Positions 1 through 5,287 of a stretch of DNA of 7,229 bases are shown here, piece after piece. The stretch comes from Bdellovibrio sp. GTDB taxonomy: Bacteria > Bdellovibrionota > Bdellovibrionia > Bdellovibrionales > Bdellovibrionaceae. Both the position numbers and the translations under genes were made by a program. The stretch is taken from NCBI GenBank assembly GCA_003176075.1, contig PSRN01000060.1, positions 1-7,229 of the forward strand, in the 5' to 3' direction. The notes under the pieces are model-generated. The model was given only the letters and a program-made list of their open reading frames with translations, ran no database searches and was not told the DNA's origin. The number at the start of each line of letters is the position of its first letter. Position 1 is the stretch's first letter.

Positions 1-497
1 GAGCCGGTACCGTCAGCGTGGACGGCGACCGCGAAAACGCAAATGGGCACCAGAATGACCTGATGACTGACAGCATAGATCAACGGGTAATTTTGCAACC
101 GGTGACCGACGAAAAATTCCTTATACATGAGCCATAAATAGAGCCAAAAAGCGAGAAAACTGAAAAGCGCCAGCGGGGACGCAGAATACACGGCGACACC
201 GGCCACCAGAGTCCCCAGCCAAATCCATCGAATGGCGCCGGCAACCGCCGCTGGTTGCAAAAGGCCCCGTGGCAGCGGCCGGGTCGGGTTGGCAATGACG
301 TCCTTTTCATAGTCCTTCAATTCATCCATGGTCCGCAGCAGAAAAAAGAACAGCATAATAAAGAAAAACGCGACAAGGGCGGCGGCAATGTCTGCGTTCC
401 CGGCGATACGTGCTCCAGTCACAGCGAAGCCGCCGCACAAGACGGCATAAACCGGCAAAGGAAAACGTTCTTTGATGAAAGTTAACCACGCAACCAT
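1..497 (-). CDS. UbiA-family prenyltransferase-like membrane protein, partial (C-terminus beyond left edge)
   Basis: Reading leftwards from the ATG at 497 gives 165 open codons with no stop before the window edge. The protein is strongly hydrophobic, with probable membrane segments near residues 37-54, 84-104, 108-125 and 139-159. Between the first two lies the Asp-rich motif DELKDYEKD (D58, D62, D66) followed by NPTRPLPRG. This is the first Mg-diphosphate-binding motif of the UbiA superfamily, whose members transfer prenyl groups from prenyl diphosphates to aromatic or other acceptors in the inner membrane. The second Asp motif would lie outside the window. The start is supported by an AAAGGA SD at 503-508, 5 nt upstream. 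The gene begins inside the end of the ligase gene (16-bp overlap), so the two are almost certainly co-transcribed and probably translationally coupled. The acceptor substrate cannot be deduced. It resembles uncharacterised UbiA-like proteins more than a housekeeping UbiA or MenA, on pattern alone. Confidence 0.85.
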   Translation of the reverse strand, partial: MVAWLTFIKERFPLPVYAVLCGGFAVTGARIAGNADIAAALVAFFFIMLFFFLLRTMDELKDYEKDVIANPTRPLPRGLLQPAAVAGAIRWIWLGTLVAGVAVYSASPLALFSFLAFWLYLWLMYKEFFVGHRLQNYPLIYAVSHQVILVPICVFAVAVHADGTG

Positions 498-1906
498 GAG
501 GGTCCTTTCACCATCGTGCGTTGGCGATCGATCCTGGCGCGATGACGGGGATCGCGCGCAATAGTAAGGCTCGCGGTTCGGGAAAAATTCTTGGCGATTT
601 CCCCGGTTGGAGCGCGGCCTTCGACGACCAAAACCTTTTCCCCGCTCTTCAAACGATGGATAAAAGCGCGGCTGTGGCCGAGAGCAAGATACACCTGCTG
701 CTCCAGCAAAAAGTCCTCCACGGCGACCGCGCTACGGCCCAGGTAATACCAGTCACCAACTTTGGGTTCACTTTCAAGTCCGCGCACCCGGTCACCCATG
801 TTGTGCCAGATGCGACCTTGCTCATCCAGCCGCTTGTTGTTGTGATTGTCTTCCTCGCTGCCGACATACAGCCCCGCCACATGGGGGCCGGTCACCCATA
901 GAGAATCAGTTTGTAATTGGTATGATATCTCCGGAATGGGCTGCCCCACGCACAAGGTTTGGAAAAAGCCGGCCTCGCGGCTTTTTTTCACCGCCCGGCG
1001 AGCCTCAATGGTGGCCACCGGTTCAACCTCGCTGCCACCATAAATTTGCGTGAACTCAACTCCCGGCCAACGGTCAAAGGCTGACTGGAAAACCTGATTG
1101 TCAATCTGAGCCCCTCCGACATGTACGGATTGCAATGCGGAAAAGCCAGGCGTCTGGATAACCCGGCTCAAAAAGGCCGGACCGCAGGTCAGGGAGACGG
1201 GCTGCAGGGATTTGGGCAGAGCTCCCGCCGCTGCCAGATGTTTTTGCTTCCAACCGGAGGGGACCAGGATGGTGCTGCGACCGCTGGCCAGATTGAGTAA
1301 GGCGAAGTTGGCGAAGATGCAGAGGTCCGGCCCCGGGTCGGCCTCCCAGTGAAGGCGGCGAACCAAAACCTCATGCTGGCACTTGAGGTAGCCGTGACTG
1401 CGCACCACGCCTTTGGGAAAACCGGTGGTCCCCGAGGTGAAGGTGATTATGCCAGGCAATCCGCCATCGACTTCGGCGATGATCAGGTCGCGCGCATCAG
1501 GTCGCAATAGCCGACGAGTCCACAGCCAGTTCGGAATGCGCCGGATGGCAGCCAGACGCTTTCCCCAGAGCCAGCCGAGGTCATTGTGCACGAAAAAGCG
1601 AGGTCTCACCTGATTGATGATCCGTTCGATCTTAGGGGCGGCCAGCCAGGGCTCCACCATCACGAGGGTCAACCCCAGTCCCAAAAGGGCGAGGACGGTG
1701 GAATATAGTTCGGGTCGCAATTGATCCAAAACCAGCACGGTCTCCCCCGGGACTGGCTTTAAGCCGAGCAACCCCTGCTGCACCCCTTGGGCCAAATGTT
1801 TCATTTCACCGAAGGTTAGCTGGGAAACCGGCGTCCAAACCGCCACCCGACCCGCATTGACGCGCTCCTGCTTTAAGAAGAGGCCGGCGACGTTGGGGTT
1901 ACTCAT
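482..1906 (-). CDS. AMP-dependent acyl-activating enzyme, OleC-like (ANL superfamily)
   Basis: A 474-residue acyl-adenylating enzyme. ANL enzymes activate a carboxylic acid with ATP as acyl-AMP and pass it to CoA or another acceptor; OleC members instead form beta-lactones from beta-hydroxy acids. The phosphate-binding loop FTSGTTGFPKGV is at 156-167, the A5 motif QIYGGSE at 287-293, the ribose-binding Asp in MGD at 370-372, and a hinge-region LGR at 389-391. The stretch from YGGSEVEPVATIE through CVGQPIP (319-325) to the tail RDPRHRARID (451-460) follows the OleC/fatty-acid ligase pattern as I recall it. At 474 residues it is shorter than typical OleC proteins (about 550). In relatives the tail usually reads RH-x-x-K, holding the A10-type lysine; here that position is R458, with K467 nearby, so its catalytic competence is open. 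The start is fixed by AAGGA at 1914-1918, 7 nt from the ATG. First gene of a minus-strand operon with the UbiA-like gene. An ordinary fatty-acyl-AMP or acyl-CoA ligase remains possible. Confidence 0.85.
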   Translation of the reverse strand: MSNPNVAGLFLKQERVNAGRVAVWTPVSQLTFGEMKHLAQGVQQGLLGLKPVPGETVLVLDQLRPELYSTVLALLGLGLTLVMVEPWLAAPKIERIINQVRPRFFVHNDLGWLWGKRLAAIRRIPNWLWTRRLLRPDARDLIIAEVDGGLPGIITFTSGTTGFPKGVVRSHGYLKCQHEVLVRRLHWEADPGPDLCIFANFALLNLASGRSTILVPSGWKQKHLAAAGALPKSLQPVSLTCGPAFLSRVIQTPGFSALQSVHVGGAQIDNQVFQSAFDRWPGVEFTQIYGGSEVEPVATIEARRAVKKSREAGFFQTLCVGQPIPEISYQLQTDSLWVTGPHVAGLYVGSEEDNHNNKRLDEQGRIWHNMGDRVRGLESEPKVGDWYYLGRSAVAVEDFLLEQQVYLALGHSRAFIHRLKSGEKVLVVEGRAPTGEIAKNFSRTASLTIARDPRHRARIDRQRTMVKGPSWLRG

Positions 1907-1916
1907 AAAGGTTTCC

Positions 1917-1945
1917 TTGAAAAGCGGGAGAACAAAAAATAAAAG
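1917..1945 (+). promoter_or_regulatory. Possible promoter for the ABC exporter operon
   Basis: TTGAAA (1917-1922, 5 of 6) and TAAAAG (1940-1945, 4 of 6) are separated by exactly 17 bp. Transcription would start around 1952, giving a leader of about 50 nt ahead of the ATPase start at 2001. It lies in the short divergent gap and overlaps the candidate minus-strand promoter, so the two operons may compete for polymerase or share a regulator. Confidence 0.35.
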
Positions 1946-1963
1946 ACAGGGCGATCAACTCAA
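1936..1963 (-). promoter_or_regulatory. Possible promoter for the ligase/UbiA-like operon
   Basis: On the minus strand TTGAGT (1963-1958) and TATTTT (1941-1936) are separated by 16 bp, each matching 4 of 6 sigma70 consensus positions. Transcription would start near 1929, giving a leader of about 23 nt containing the AAGGA SD of the ligase gene. It overlaps the oppositely oriented candidate at 1917-1945. Both matches are moderate, so this is a candidate only. Confidence 0.3.
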
Positions 1964-1980
1964 TAGAGGACAATTGACTC

Positions 1981-2004
1981 ATGAGCAAGCGGATAAGGAA
2001 ATGA
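1981..2004 (+). other. Possible 7-codon leader peptide coupled to the ABC ATPase start
   Basis: An SD-like AGAGGA at 1965-1970 stands 10 nt before ATG 1981, which opens a mini-ORF encoding MSKRIRK and ending at TGA 2002-2004. That stop overlaps the ATPase ATG at 2001 in an ATGA arrangement. The ATPase ATG has only a poorly spaced AAGGAA touching it and a GGA 7 nt away, so coupling through this leader is plausible. The alternative is an in-frame TTG start of the ATPase at 1974, only 3 nt after AGAGGA. Confidence 0.3.
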
Positions 2005-2693
2005 CAAAGGCACCGACTTTGGGAGTTCAATTGAAGGGCATTCAATTCAACTACACGCTGGGGAAACAAAGCATCCCCGCCCTGAGGGGGCTGGACTTGA
2101 ATCTGGTGGCGGGGGACTTTGTCGGCGTCCTAGGCCCCTCGGGCTCGGGGAAAACGACTTTGCTGAACCTTGTCGGTCTGATTGAGCCTTTGCAAGAAGG
2201 TGTTTACCTCTGGGAAGACAAGGATGTGCGGCATTTGCGGGATCAAGACAGAAATGCGATCCGTAAGTACGAAATGGGTTACATCTTCCAATCCTTCAAT
2301 TTGTTCCCTACTCTGGATGCCTACGACAACGTCGAGTTTTTTCTGACCCGCCAGAATATGGCGGCGACGGAAAGAAAAGAACGCGTCGAATGGGCCTTAA
2401 AAGGAGTGAATCTGTGGGAACACCGGAACAAACGGCCCCTTGAAATGAGCGGCGGCCAGCGGCAACGTGTGGCCATCGCCCGCGCCCTCGCCAAGCGGCC
2501 GAAATTTATTATCGCCGATGAACCCACGGCTTCCCTGGATCACAAAACCGGCCAAACCATCATGGAGGAACTCGCCAAGCTCAATCGCGAGACCCAGTGC
2601 ACGCTTCTGGTTTCAAGCCACGATCCCATGGTGCGCGGGTTTTTGAAACGGACGATTCACCTTCAAGACGGAGTCATCGGACATGCTGGTTAA
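2001..2693 (+). CDS. ABC transporter ATP-binding protein (MacB/LolD type)
   Basis: A 230-residue nucleotide-binding subunit containing every hallmark. Walker A GPSGSGKT is at 45-52, the Q-loop glutamine at 97 in YIFQSFNLFPTL, the signature MSGGQ at 149-153, Walker B FIIADE at 169-174 with the D-loop SLD at 178-180, and the switch histidine H207 in SSHD. The length and the PTLDAYDNVEFF stretch after the Q-loop place it in the MacB/LolD/FtsE group, whose members drive envelope exporters that mechanically extract lipoproteins, lipids or peptides rather than channel small solutes. It works on the cytoplasmic face with the permease encoded next, whose ATG lies 11 bp inside this gene's end. The start at 2001 is chosen because the residues before it lack family character. 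Longer readings from TTG 1974, or from inside the divergent ligase gene at 1857, are less likely. Substrate unknown. Confidence 0.9.
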   Translation: MTKAPTLGVQLKGIQFNYTLGKQSIPALRGLDLNLVAGDFVGVLGPSGSGKTTLLNLVGLIEPLQEGVYLWEDKDVRHLRDQDRNAIRKYEMGYIFQSFNLFPTLDAYDNVEFFLTRQNMAATERKERVEWALKGVNLWEHRNKRPLEMSGGQRQRVAIARALAKRPKFIIADEPTASLDHKTGQTIMEELAKLNRETQCTLLVSSHDPMVRGFLKRTIHLQDGVIGHAG

Positions 2694-3888
2694 AATTGGC
2701 TATCGCAATCTCCTTCGCAACAAGCGCCGCACTGTCAATGTGCTGCTGACCGTGGCCTTCGGCACCGCTTCGTTGTTTCTTTTTCACGGCTTCAACGCCA
2801 GCGTGATGGATCTTTATCGTGAAAACACCATCAAGTCGCGCTGGGGCAACGGCCAGATCAACACCCCCGGCTACCGCGCGCAGGTGTTTGAGAAACCGTG
2901 GGAACACTGGATTCAAAACCCTGAACCTGTCATCAAAACGCTGTCGGCAATCCCCTCCGTTCAATATGTTTTTCCAAGAATGGAGTTCTTCAGTCTTATA
3001 TCCAACGGCAAGATGAATATGGCCGGACGCGGCCAGGGAGTCGACGGCGCGACGGAAGCGAAGTTTTTCAACAATATGAATTTCGTCGCCGGCCACAACT
3101 TAGAAGGCGAAGTCGACGGCATTGTTGTCGGCAGAGGCCTGGCCACGGCCATGAATGCCAAGATCGGCGACCGCCTGACTCTGCTGACCAACACCGTGCA
3201 TTCCAGCATCAACGGGGCCGACACGACGCTCACGGGAATTTTTCATACCGGCATCAAGGAGTTTGATGACAGCTTCTTCCGGGTTCCGCTCAAGCTGGCG
3301 CAGACACTTCTCGACGTCAATAGTGTTGAGAGCATTTCTCTGGGTTTGGATTCTTACCAGAACTGGGACAAGGCTGCCGCAGAAATTAAAGAAAAACTGC
3401 CCGACTATGAAGCCACTCCATTCAATGTTCTGGATGAAATTTATTACCAGCATTCGGTCGACTGGTTGAAATCACAGTTCACCATCTTTCAGACCATTAT
3501 CATCACCGTCGTGATTTTGGGCATTTTCAACACCGTTTCCACCTCCATTCTTGAGCGCAAACAGGAGATCGGCAACTTGCGCGCCAATGGCGAATCGGCC
3601 GGCGATGTCCTCGCCATGTTGTTCTGGGAAGGGACCTTTATGGGAATCGCCGGCGGGCTGCTGGGCCTCATCATCGGTTTGTTCATCGCGCAAGTTTTAC
3701 TGGCCAATGGAATCACCATGCCACCGGCCCCGGGGATTACCCGCACCTTTCATTTCCCGATTCAGCTGCAGCCTGAAATGGGAATGCAAACCTTCGTCAT
3801 GGGGTTGATGGCCTGCATTTTCGCCACCGCGCTTGCGGGGTTCAAGGTCAGCCGGCAACCAATTGCCGATTTGTTGCGAGCAGTCTAG
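2683..3888 (+). CDS. ABC transporter permease, FtsX/MacB/LolC-like
   Basis: A 401-residue permease with the standard four-helix layout. The first membrane helix is at about 17-37, after the basic start MLVKIGYRNLLRNKRRT. A large extracytoplasmic domain occupies about 40-265, and three helices lie at about 267-289, 314-340 and 368-388. The FtsX-domain signature ILERKQEIGNLRANGES (289-305) follows the second helix, and the protein ends in a typical SRQPIADLLRA segment. These permeases dimerise and pair with a MacB/LolD-type ATPase. GGAG at 2670-2673 lies 9 nt before the ATG, and the 11-bp overlap with the ATPase gene indicates tight co-translation. Exporters of this type often have a further gene for a periplasmic or outer-membrane lipoprotein carrier; none follows here. 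The divergent ligase and UbiA-like genes make a lipid-like product or lipoprotein a reasonable but unproven cargo. Confidence 0.9.
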   Translation: MLVKIGYRNLLRNKRRTVNVLLTVAFGTASLFLFHGFNASVMDLYRENTIKSRWGNGQINTPGYRAQVFEKPWEHWIQNPEPVIKTLSAIPSVQYVFPRMEFFSLISNGKMNMAGRGQGVDGATEAKFFNNMNFVAGHNLEGEVDGIVVGRGLATAMNAKIGDRLTLLTNTVHSSINGADTTLTGIFHTGIKEFDDSFFRVPLKLAQTLLDVNSVESISLGLDSYQNWDKAAAEIKEKLPDYEATPFNVLDEIYYQHSVDWLKSQFTIFQTIIITVVILGIFNTVSTSILERKQEIGNLRANGESAGDVLAMLFWEGTFMGIAGGLLGLIIGLFIAQVLLANGITMPPAPGITRTFHFPIQLQPEMGMQTFVMGLMACIFATALAGFKVSRQPIADLLRAV

Positions 3889-4032
3889 CCGCAATGGCAA
3901 CAGGTTAGTGGGCCCGACGATTGATAAGAGATTCAACGCCCGTGGCTCTGCGGAGGTGCCGAAGGGACCGACTTGGAATTCGCGCTTTCAGGTGATCGAG
4001 GATCTCGCGAGCGTGACGTAATCAAGAATTGG
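3889..4032. other. Gene-free gap between the exporter operon and the toxin-antitoxin module
   Basis: This 144-bp stretch lies where two units converge. Neither strand holds a convincing reading frame with a start, SD and family character. One plus frame stays open from the permease end to TAA 4019-4021 but has no recognisable family. Only short self-complementary tracts are present (for example CGAG-GAT-CTCG at 3997-4007), without a T-run, so I see no intrinsic terminator for either operon. It probably contains the left boundary of the toxin-antitoxin module. Confidence 0.5.
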
Positions 4033-4530
4033 TCAAGCAACCCAGTCAGTGATGATCTCATTCTCACTCAGGCCAAGAGCATCAGCGATCTTATACAGCG
4101 TCGTCCTGCGTGGCATGGACTGAGAATTGAAGAATCGACTCAAAGATGGTTGAGGAATGCCAGTTTTCTTAGAGAGTTCAGTGATACCGCCCTGACGATC
4201 CACAAGACGACGCAGGTTCTTTTTGAATCCCTCGATGTTCTTGGCGATAGCATCCAGGTCGTCAAAGCGTAGATGGGGTTTTTTCGTTGGCTTTTTCGGC
4301 AACTCCTGGTGCGTGTCGATTTCATCATGAAGATCGGCGATCACTTCATCTTCTTCCTCTTGGTTTGAAGCCTCAGCCCACAAAGCCATAAGGTCATGTG
4401 CGCCTTCATATTCGAGGGCCAGTTTCACACAGTCCGTGATGAAGTTCGCGCCAAGCCCTGCGTTTTTCATTGCAGTGGCGATCTCATAAACTCTGACCTG
4501 TTGTTCGGGTGATGTCTTAAAGGCGCTCAT
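4033..4530 (-). CDS. XRE-family helix-turn-helix antitoxin/autorepressor (HigA-like)
   Basis: 165 residues in three parts. A helical N-terminus (about 7-53) carries no motif I can name. An acidic linker, EEEDEVIADLHDEID (58-72), is followed by a lysine- and proline-rich stretch (79-85). A C-terminal XRE/Cro-type DNA-binding domain spans about 103-160, with ITELSKKTGIPQPSLSRFF (116-134) as helix-turn-helix and YKIADALGLSENEI (146-159) as the following helices. The ATG overlaps the stop of the upstream toxin-like gene (ATGA, 4527-4530), and an AGAGG SD lies at 4537-4541, 6 nt upstream. Toxin first and XRE antitoxin second is the HigBA order. It would neutralise the upstream protein and repress their shared promoter, presumably at the palindrome 4954-4970. 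An unusual point is the long N-terminal half before the HTH; most HigA proteins are about 100 residues. A plain XRE regulator of unknown partner is the alternative. Confidence 0.75.
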   Translation of the reverse strand: MSAFKTSPEQQVRVYEIATAMKNAGLGANFITDCVKLALEYEGAHDLMALWAEASNQEEEDEVIADLHDEIDTHQELPKKPTKKPHLRFDDLDAIAKNIEGFKKNLRRLVDRQGGITELSKKTGIPQPSLSRFFNSQSMPRRTTLYKIADALGLSENEIITDWVA

Positions 4531-4931
4531 AACATACCTCTGTAAACGTAATGTCCTTTGCCAATGTCTCTAATCCGTATCTTCAATTTTGCCATTTCCT
4601 TTTTGTCCACGAAATCATTCGATTTCACATAGCCTTGGCACAAAAACGACTTGCCCTGGAGAATTACAATTGCGAGTCGCAATTGCACTCGACCTGAACC
4701 GACGTTGTGCCACTTCATTTTGTAGCCATGCTGAATGGTATCGCCGTACATGTCTGTTGCGGGACCCCAGAACTTTGAGTTTTGAAATTTCACATGTGGA
4801 GAGGGCATTCCATCCTTCAGCAACTCGACATCGGGTCGAATAGTGTTCTTGTATTCGTTATTGGTGAAGGCTCTTGTGTGTTTCAAATTGAGATACGAAT
4901 CCAGGGCCCATTCAGTGATCACGATGTCCAT
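4527..4931 (-). CDS. Putative RelE/HigB-like toxin
   Basis: 134 residues from ATG 4931. I do not recognise a specific family for the N-terminal half, which includes MDIVITEWALDSYLNL, IRPDVELLK and NSKFWGPATD. The C-terminal half, VQLRLAIVILQGKSFLCQG (82-100) then YVKSNDFVDKKEMAKLKIR (101-119), has the strand-strand-basic-helix pattern of RelE/HigB toxins, where a hydrophobic strand is followed by F/YVK and a Lys-rich helix. Such toxins cleave mRNA on the ribosome. R81, R85, K103, K110, K111 and K115 are candidate basic residues. The overlapping downstream XRE gene supports a toxin-antitoxin role. The start at 4931 is preferred to the longer ATG at 4964, because AAAGGAG lies at 4944-4950 and the predicted promoter puts transcription start near 4963. 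The 12-nt SD spacing is rather long. Assignment rests on layout and secondary-structure pattern, not on a database match. Confidence 0.65.
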   Translation of the reverse strand: MDIVITEWALDSYLNLKHTRAFTNNEYKNTIRPDVELLKDGMPSPHVKFQNSKFWGPATDMYGDTIQHGYKMKWHNVGSGRVQLRLAIVILQGKSFLCQGYVKSNDFVDKKEMAKLKIRIRDIGKGHYVYRGML

Positions 4932-4953
4932 ATTAATCGCCAACTCCTTTAGA

Positions 4954-4970
4954 TAACTTAACATAAGTTA
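4954..4970. promoter_or_regulatory. Perfect 17-bp palindrome, probable autorepression operator
   Basis: TAACTTA-ACA-TAAGTTA has two perfect 7-bp arms around a 3-bp centre. It covers the last base of the predicted -10 and the expected transcription start of the toxin-antitoxin operon, which is where XRE-family antitoxins typically bind as dimers to repress. It also contains the alternative upstream ATG at 4964, arguing against that start being used. Confidence 0.6.
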
Positions 4971-4998
4971 ATATAACATTCAATATCATATATGGAAA
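4970..4998 (-). promoter_or_regulatory. Sigma70-like promoter of the toxin-antitoxin operon
   Basis: On the minus strand TTTCCA (4998-4993, 4 of 6) and TATATT (4975-4970, 5 of 6) are separated by 17 bp in AT-rich DNA. Transcription would begin near 4963, giving a leader of about 30 nt with the AAAGGAG SD at 4944-4950. The overlap with the 17-bp palindrome makes repression by the antitoxin straightforward. Confidence 0.55.
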
Positions 4999-5010
4999 TA
5001 AAATAAGATG

Positions 5011-5094
5011 GTAGTTTCCGACAGTTAAACCATGGCGAAAGGTTTGTCCGCGGGAACGACCTACTCTTACCAAGTACAGGCAGTTAGCAGCTGA
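5011..5094 (+). pseudogene. Remnant of a fibronectin type III domain protein (C-terminal end)
   Basis: In one plus frame, codons for VVSDS are followed by an in-frame TAA (5026-5028), then TMAKGLSAGTTYSYQVQAVSS and TGA at 5092-5094. The string GLSAGTTYSYQVQAVSS is the typical final part of an FnIII repeat (GL-x-x-GTTY-x-Y-x-V-x-AV). Such repeats are common in secreted or surface bacterial proteins. The piece is far too short to be a domain, is interrupted by a stop, has no SD at ATG 5032, and begins where the AT-rich toxin-antitoxin DNA ends. I read it as the 3' scrap of a gene that was truncated when the module arrived. Chance resemblance is possible but unlikely given the match length. Confidence 0.55.
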
Positions 5095-5128
5095 TTAACC
5101 GCGGTCAGCCAAATTCAAGACACGCCCT

Positions 5129-5144
5129 AATTTAGGAATTTAGG
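5129..5144. repeat. Tandem 8-bp duplication
   Basis: AATTTAGG occurs twice back to back (5129-5136 and 5137-5144). The first copy is also part of the palindrome CCTAA-T-TTAGG (5126-5136). It sits in non-coding DNA between the FnIII scrap and the caspase-like gene. It could be slippage, a target duplication left by a lost element, or a binding site. Confidence 0.6.
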
Positions 5145-5218
5145 ACCGGTCAAAATCACTGGGTAGTTACACAGTTGATTAGGTCTTGATCACGTGGCGG
5201 AATGTTCTTCGGGACTCC

Positions 5219-5253
5219 AAATCGGTGCTTTCCGCACCTCCTCGGATTTTTTT
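5219..5253 (+). terminator. Possible intrinsic terminator or attenuator hairpin with T-run
   Basis: GGTGC-TTTCC-GCACC (5224-5238) forms a perfect 5-bp stem. The outer arms AAATC (5219-5223) and GATTT (5245-5249) can extend it to 10 bp around a 6-nt one-sided bulge, and seven T run from 5247 to 5253. It could have ended transcription of the truncated FnIII gene, or act as an attenuator if the caspase-like gene's promoter lies upstream. The bulge makes it weaker than a standard terminator. Confidence 0.3.
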
Positions 5254-5268
5254 GACGAGGCACTCGTC
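5254..5268 (+). promoter_or_regulatory. Perfect hairpin just upstream of the caspase-like gene
   Basis: GACGAG-GCA-CTCGTC has 6-bp arms around a 3-nt loop and ends 19 nt before ATG 5288. Its left arm can alternatively pair with CCTCG at 5240-5244 through CGAGG at 5256-5260, so it competes with a second fold. It may be an operator or an RNA leader element. No strong SD is visible between it and the ATG. Confidence 0.4.
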
Positions 5269-5287
5269 TTGCACAGAAAAAGTTGTG

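Larger units (their letters stand above)
4965..5287. other. Gene-free intergenic region between the divergent toxin and caspase-like genes
   Basis: About 320 bp without an intact gene. From left to right it holds the toxin-antitoxin promoter, the FnIII remnant, the tandem 8-mer, about 70 bp without recognised structure, and the hairpin-rich leader of the caspase-like gene. A convincing promoter for that gene is not visible. TTGATT at about 5175-5180 could be a -35, but the -10 at the right distance (CGGAAT) is poor. Confidence 0.5.

Noticed and set aside
255..485. Plus-strand and other alternative frames over the UbiA-like gene
   Set aside because: They lie opposite or within a well-supported membrane-protein frame and have low-complexity, highly charged translations with no family features.
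1857..2000. Extended ATPase N-terminus beginning inside the ligase gene
   Set aside because: The extra residues overlap the start of the divergent ligase gene and its SD, and show no ABC-domain character.
3930..4020. Stretch resembling a tRNA 3' end on the minus strand (CCTTCGGCACC near 3956-3966), a possible attachment site
   Set aside because: There is no GTTCRA T-loop, no matching acceptor stem and no anticodon arm, and no integrase gene in the window. The similarity is too short to mean more than chance.
3833..4021. Plus-strand reading frame overlapping the permease end and running to 4021
   Set aside because: Most of it is an alternative frame of the permease gene, it has no SD, and its tail has no recognisable family.
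4932..4964. Longer form of the toxin starting at ATG 4964
   Set aside because: The ATG lies within the operator palindrome and at the predicted transcription start, without an SD. AAAGGAG at 4944-4950 serves the downstream ATG at 4931.
5186..5287. Longer form of the caspase-like protein starting at TTG 5186
   Set aside because: It would place 34 residues before a clear signal peptide and translate across the hairpins and T-run; ATG 5288 fits export.
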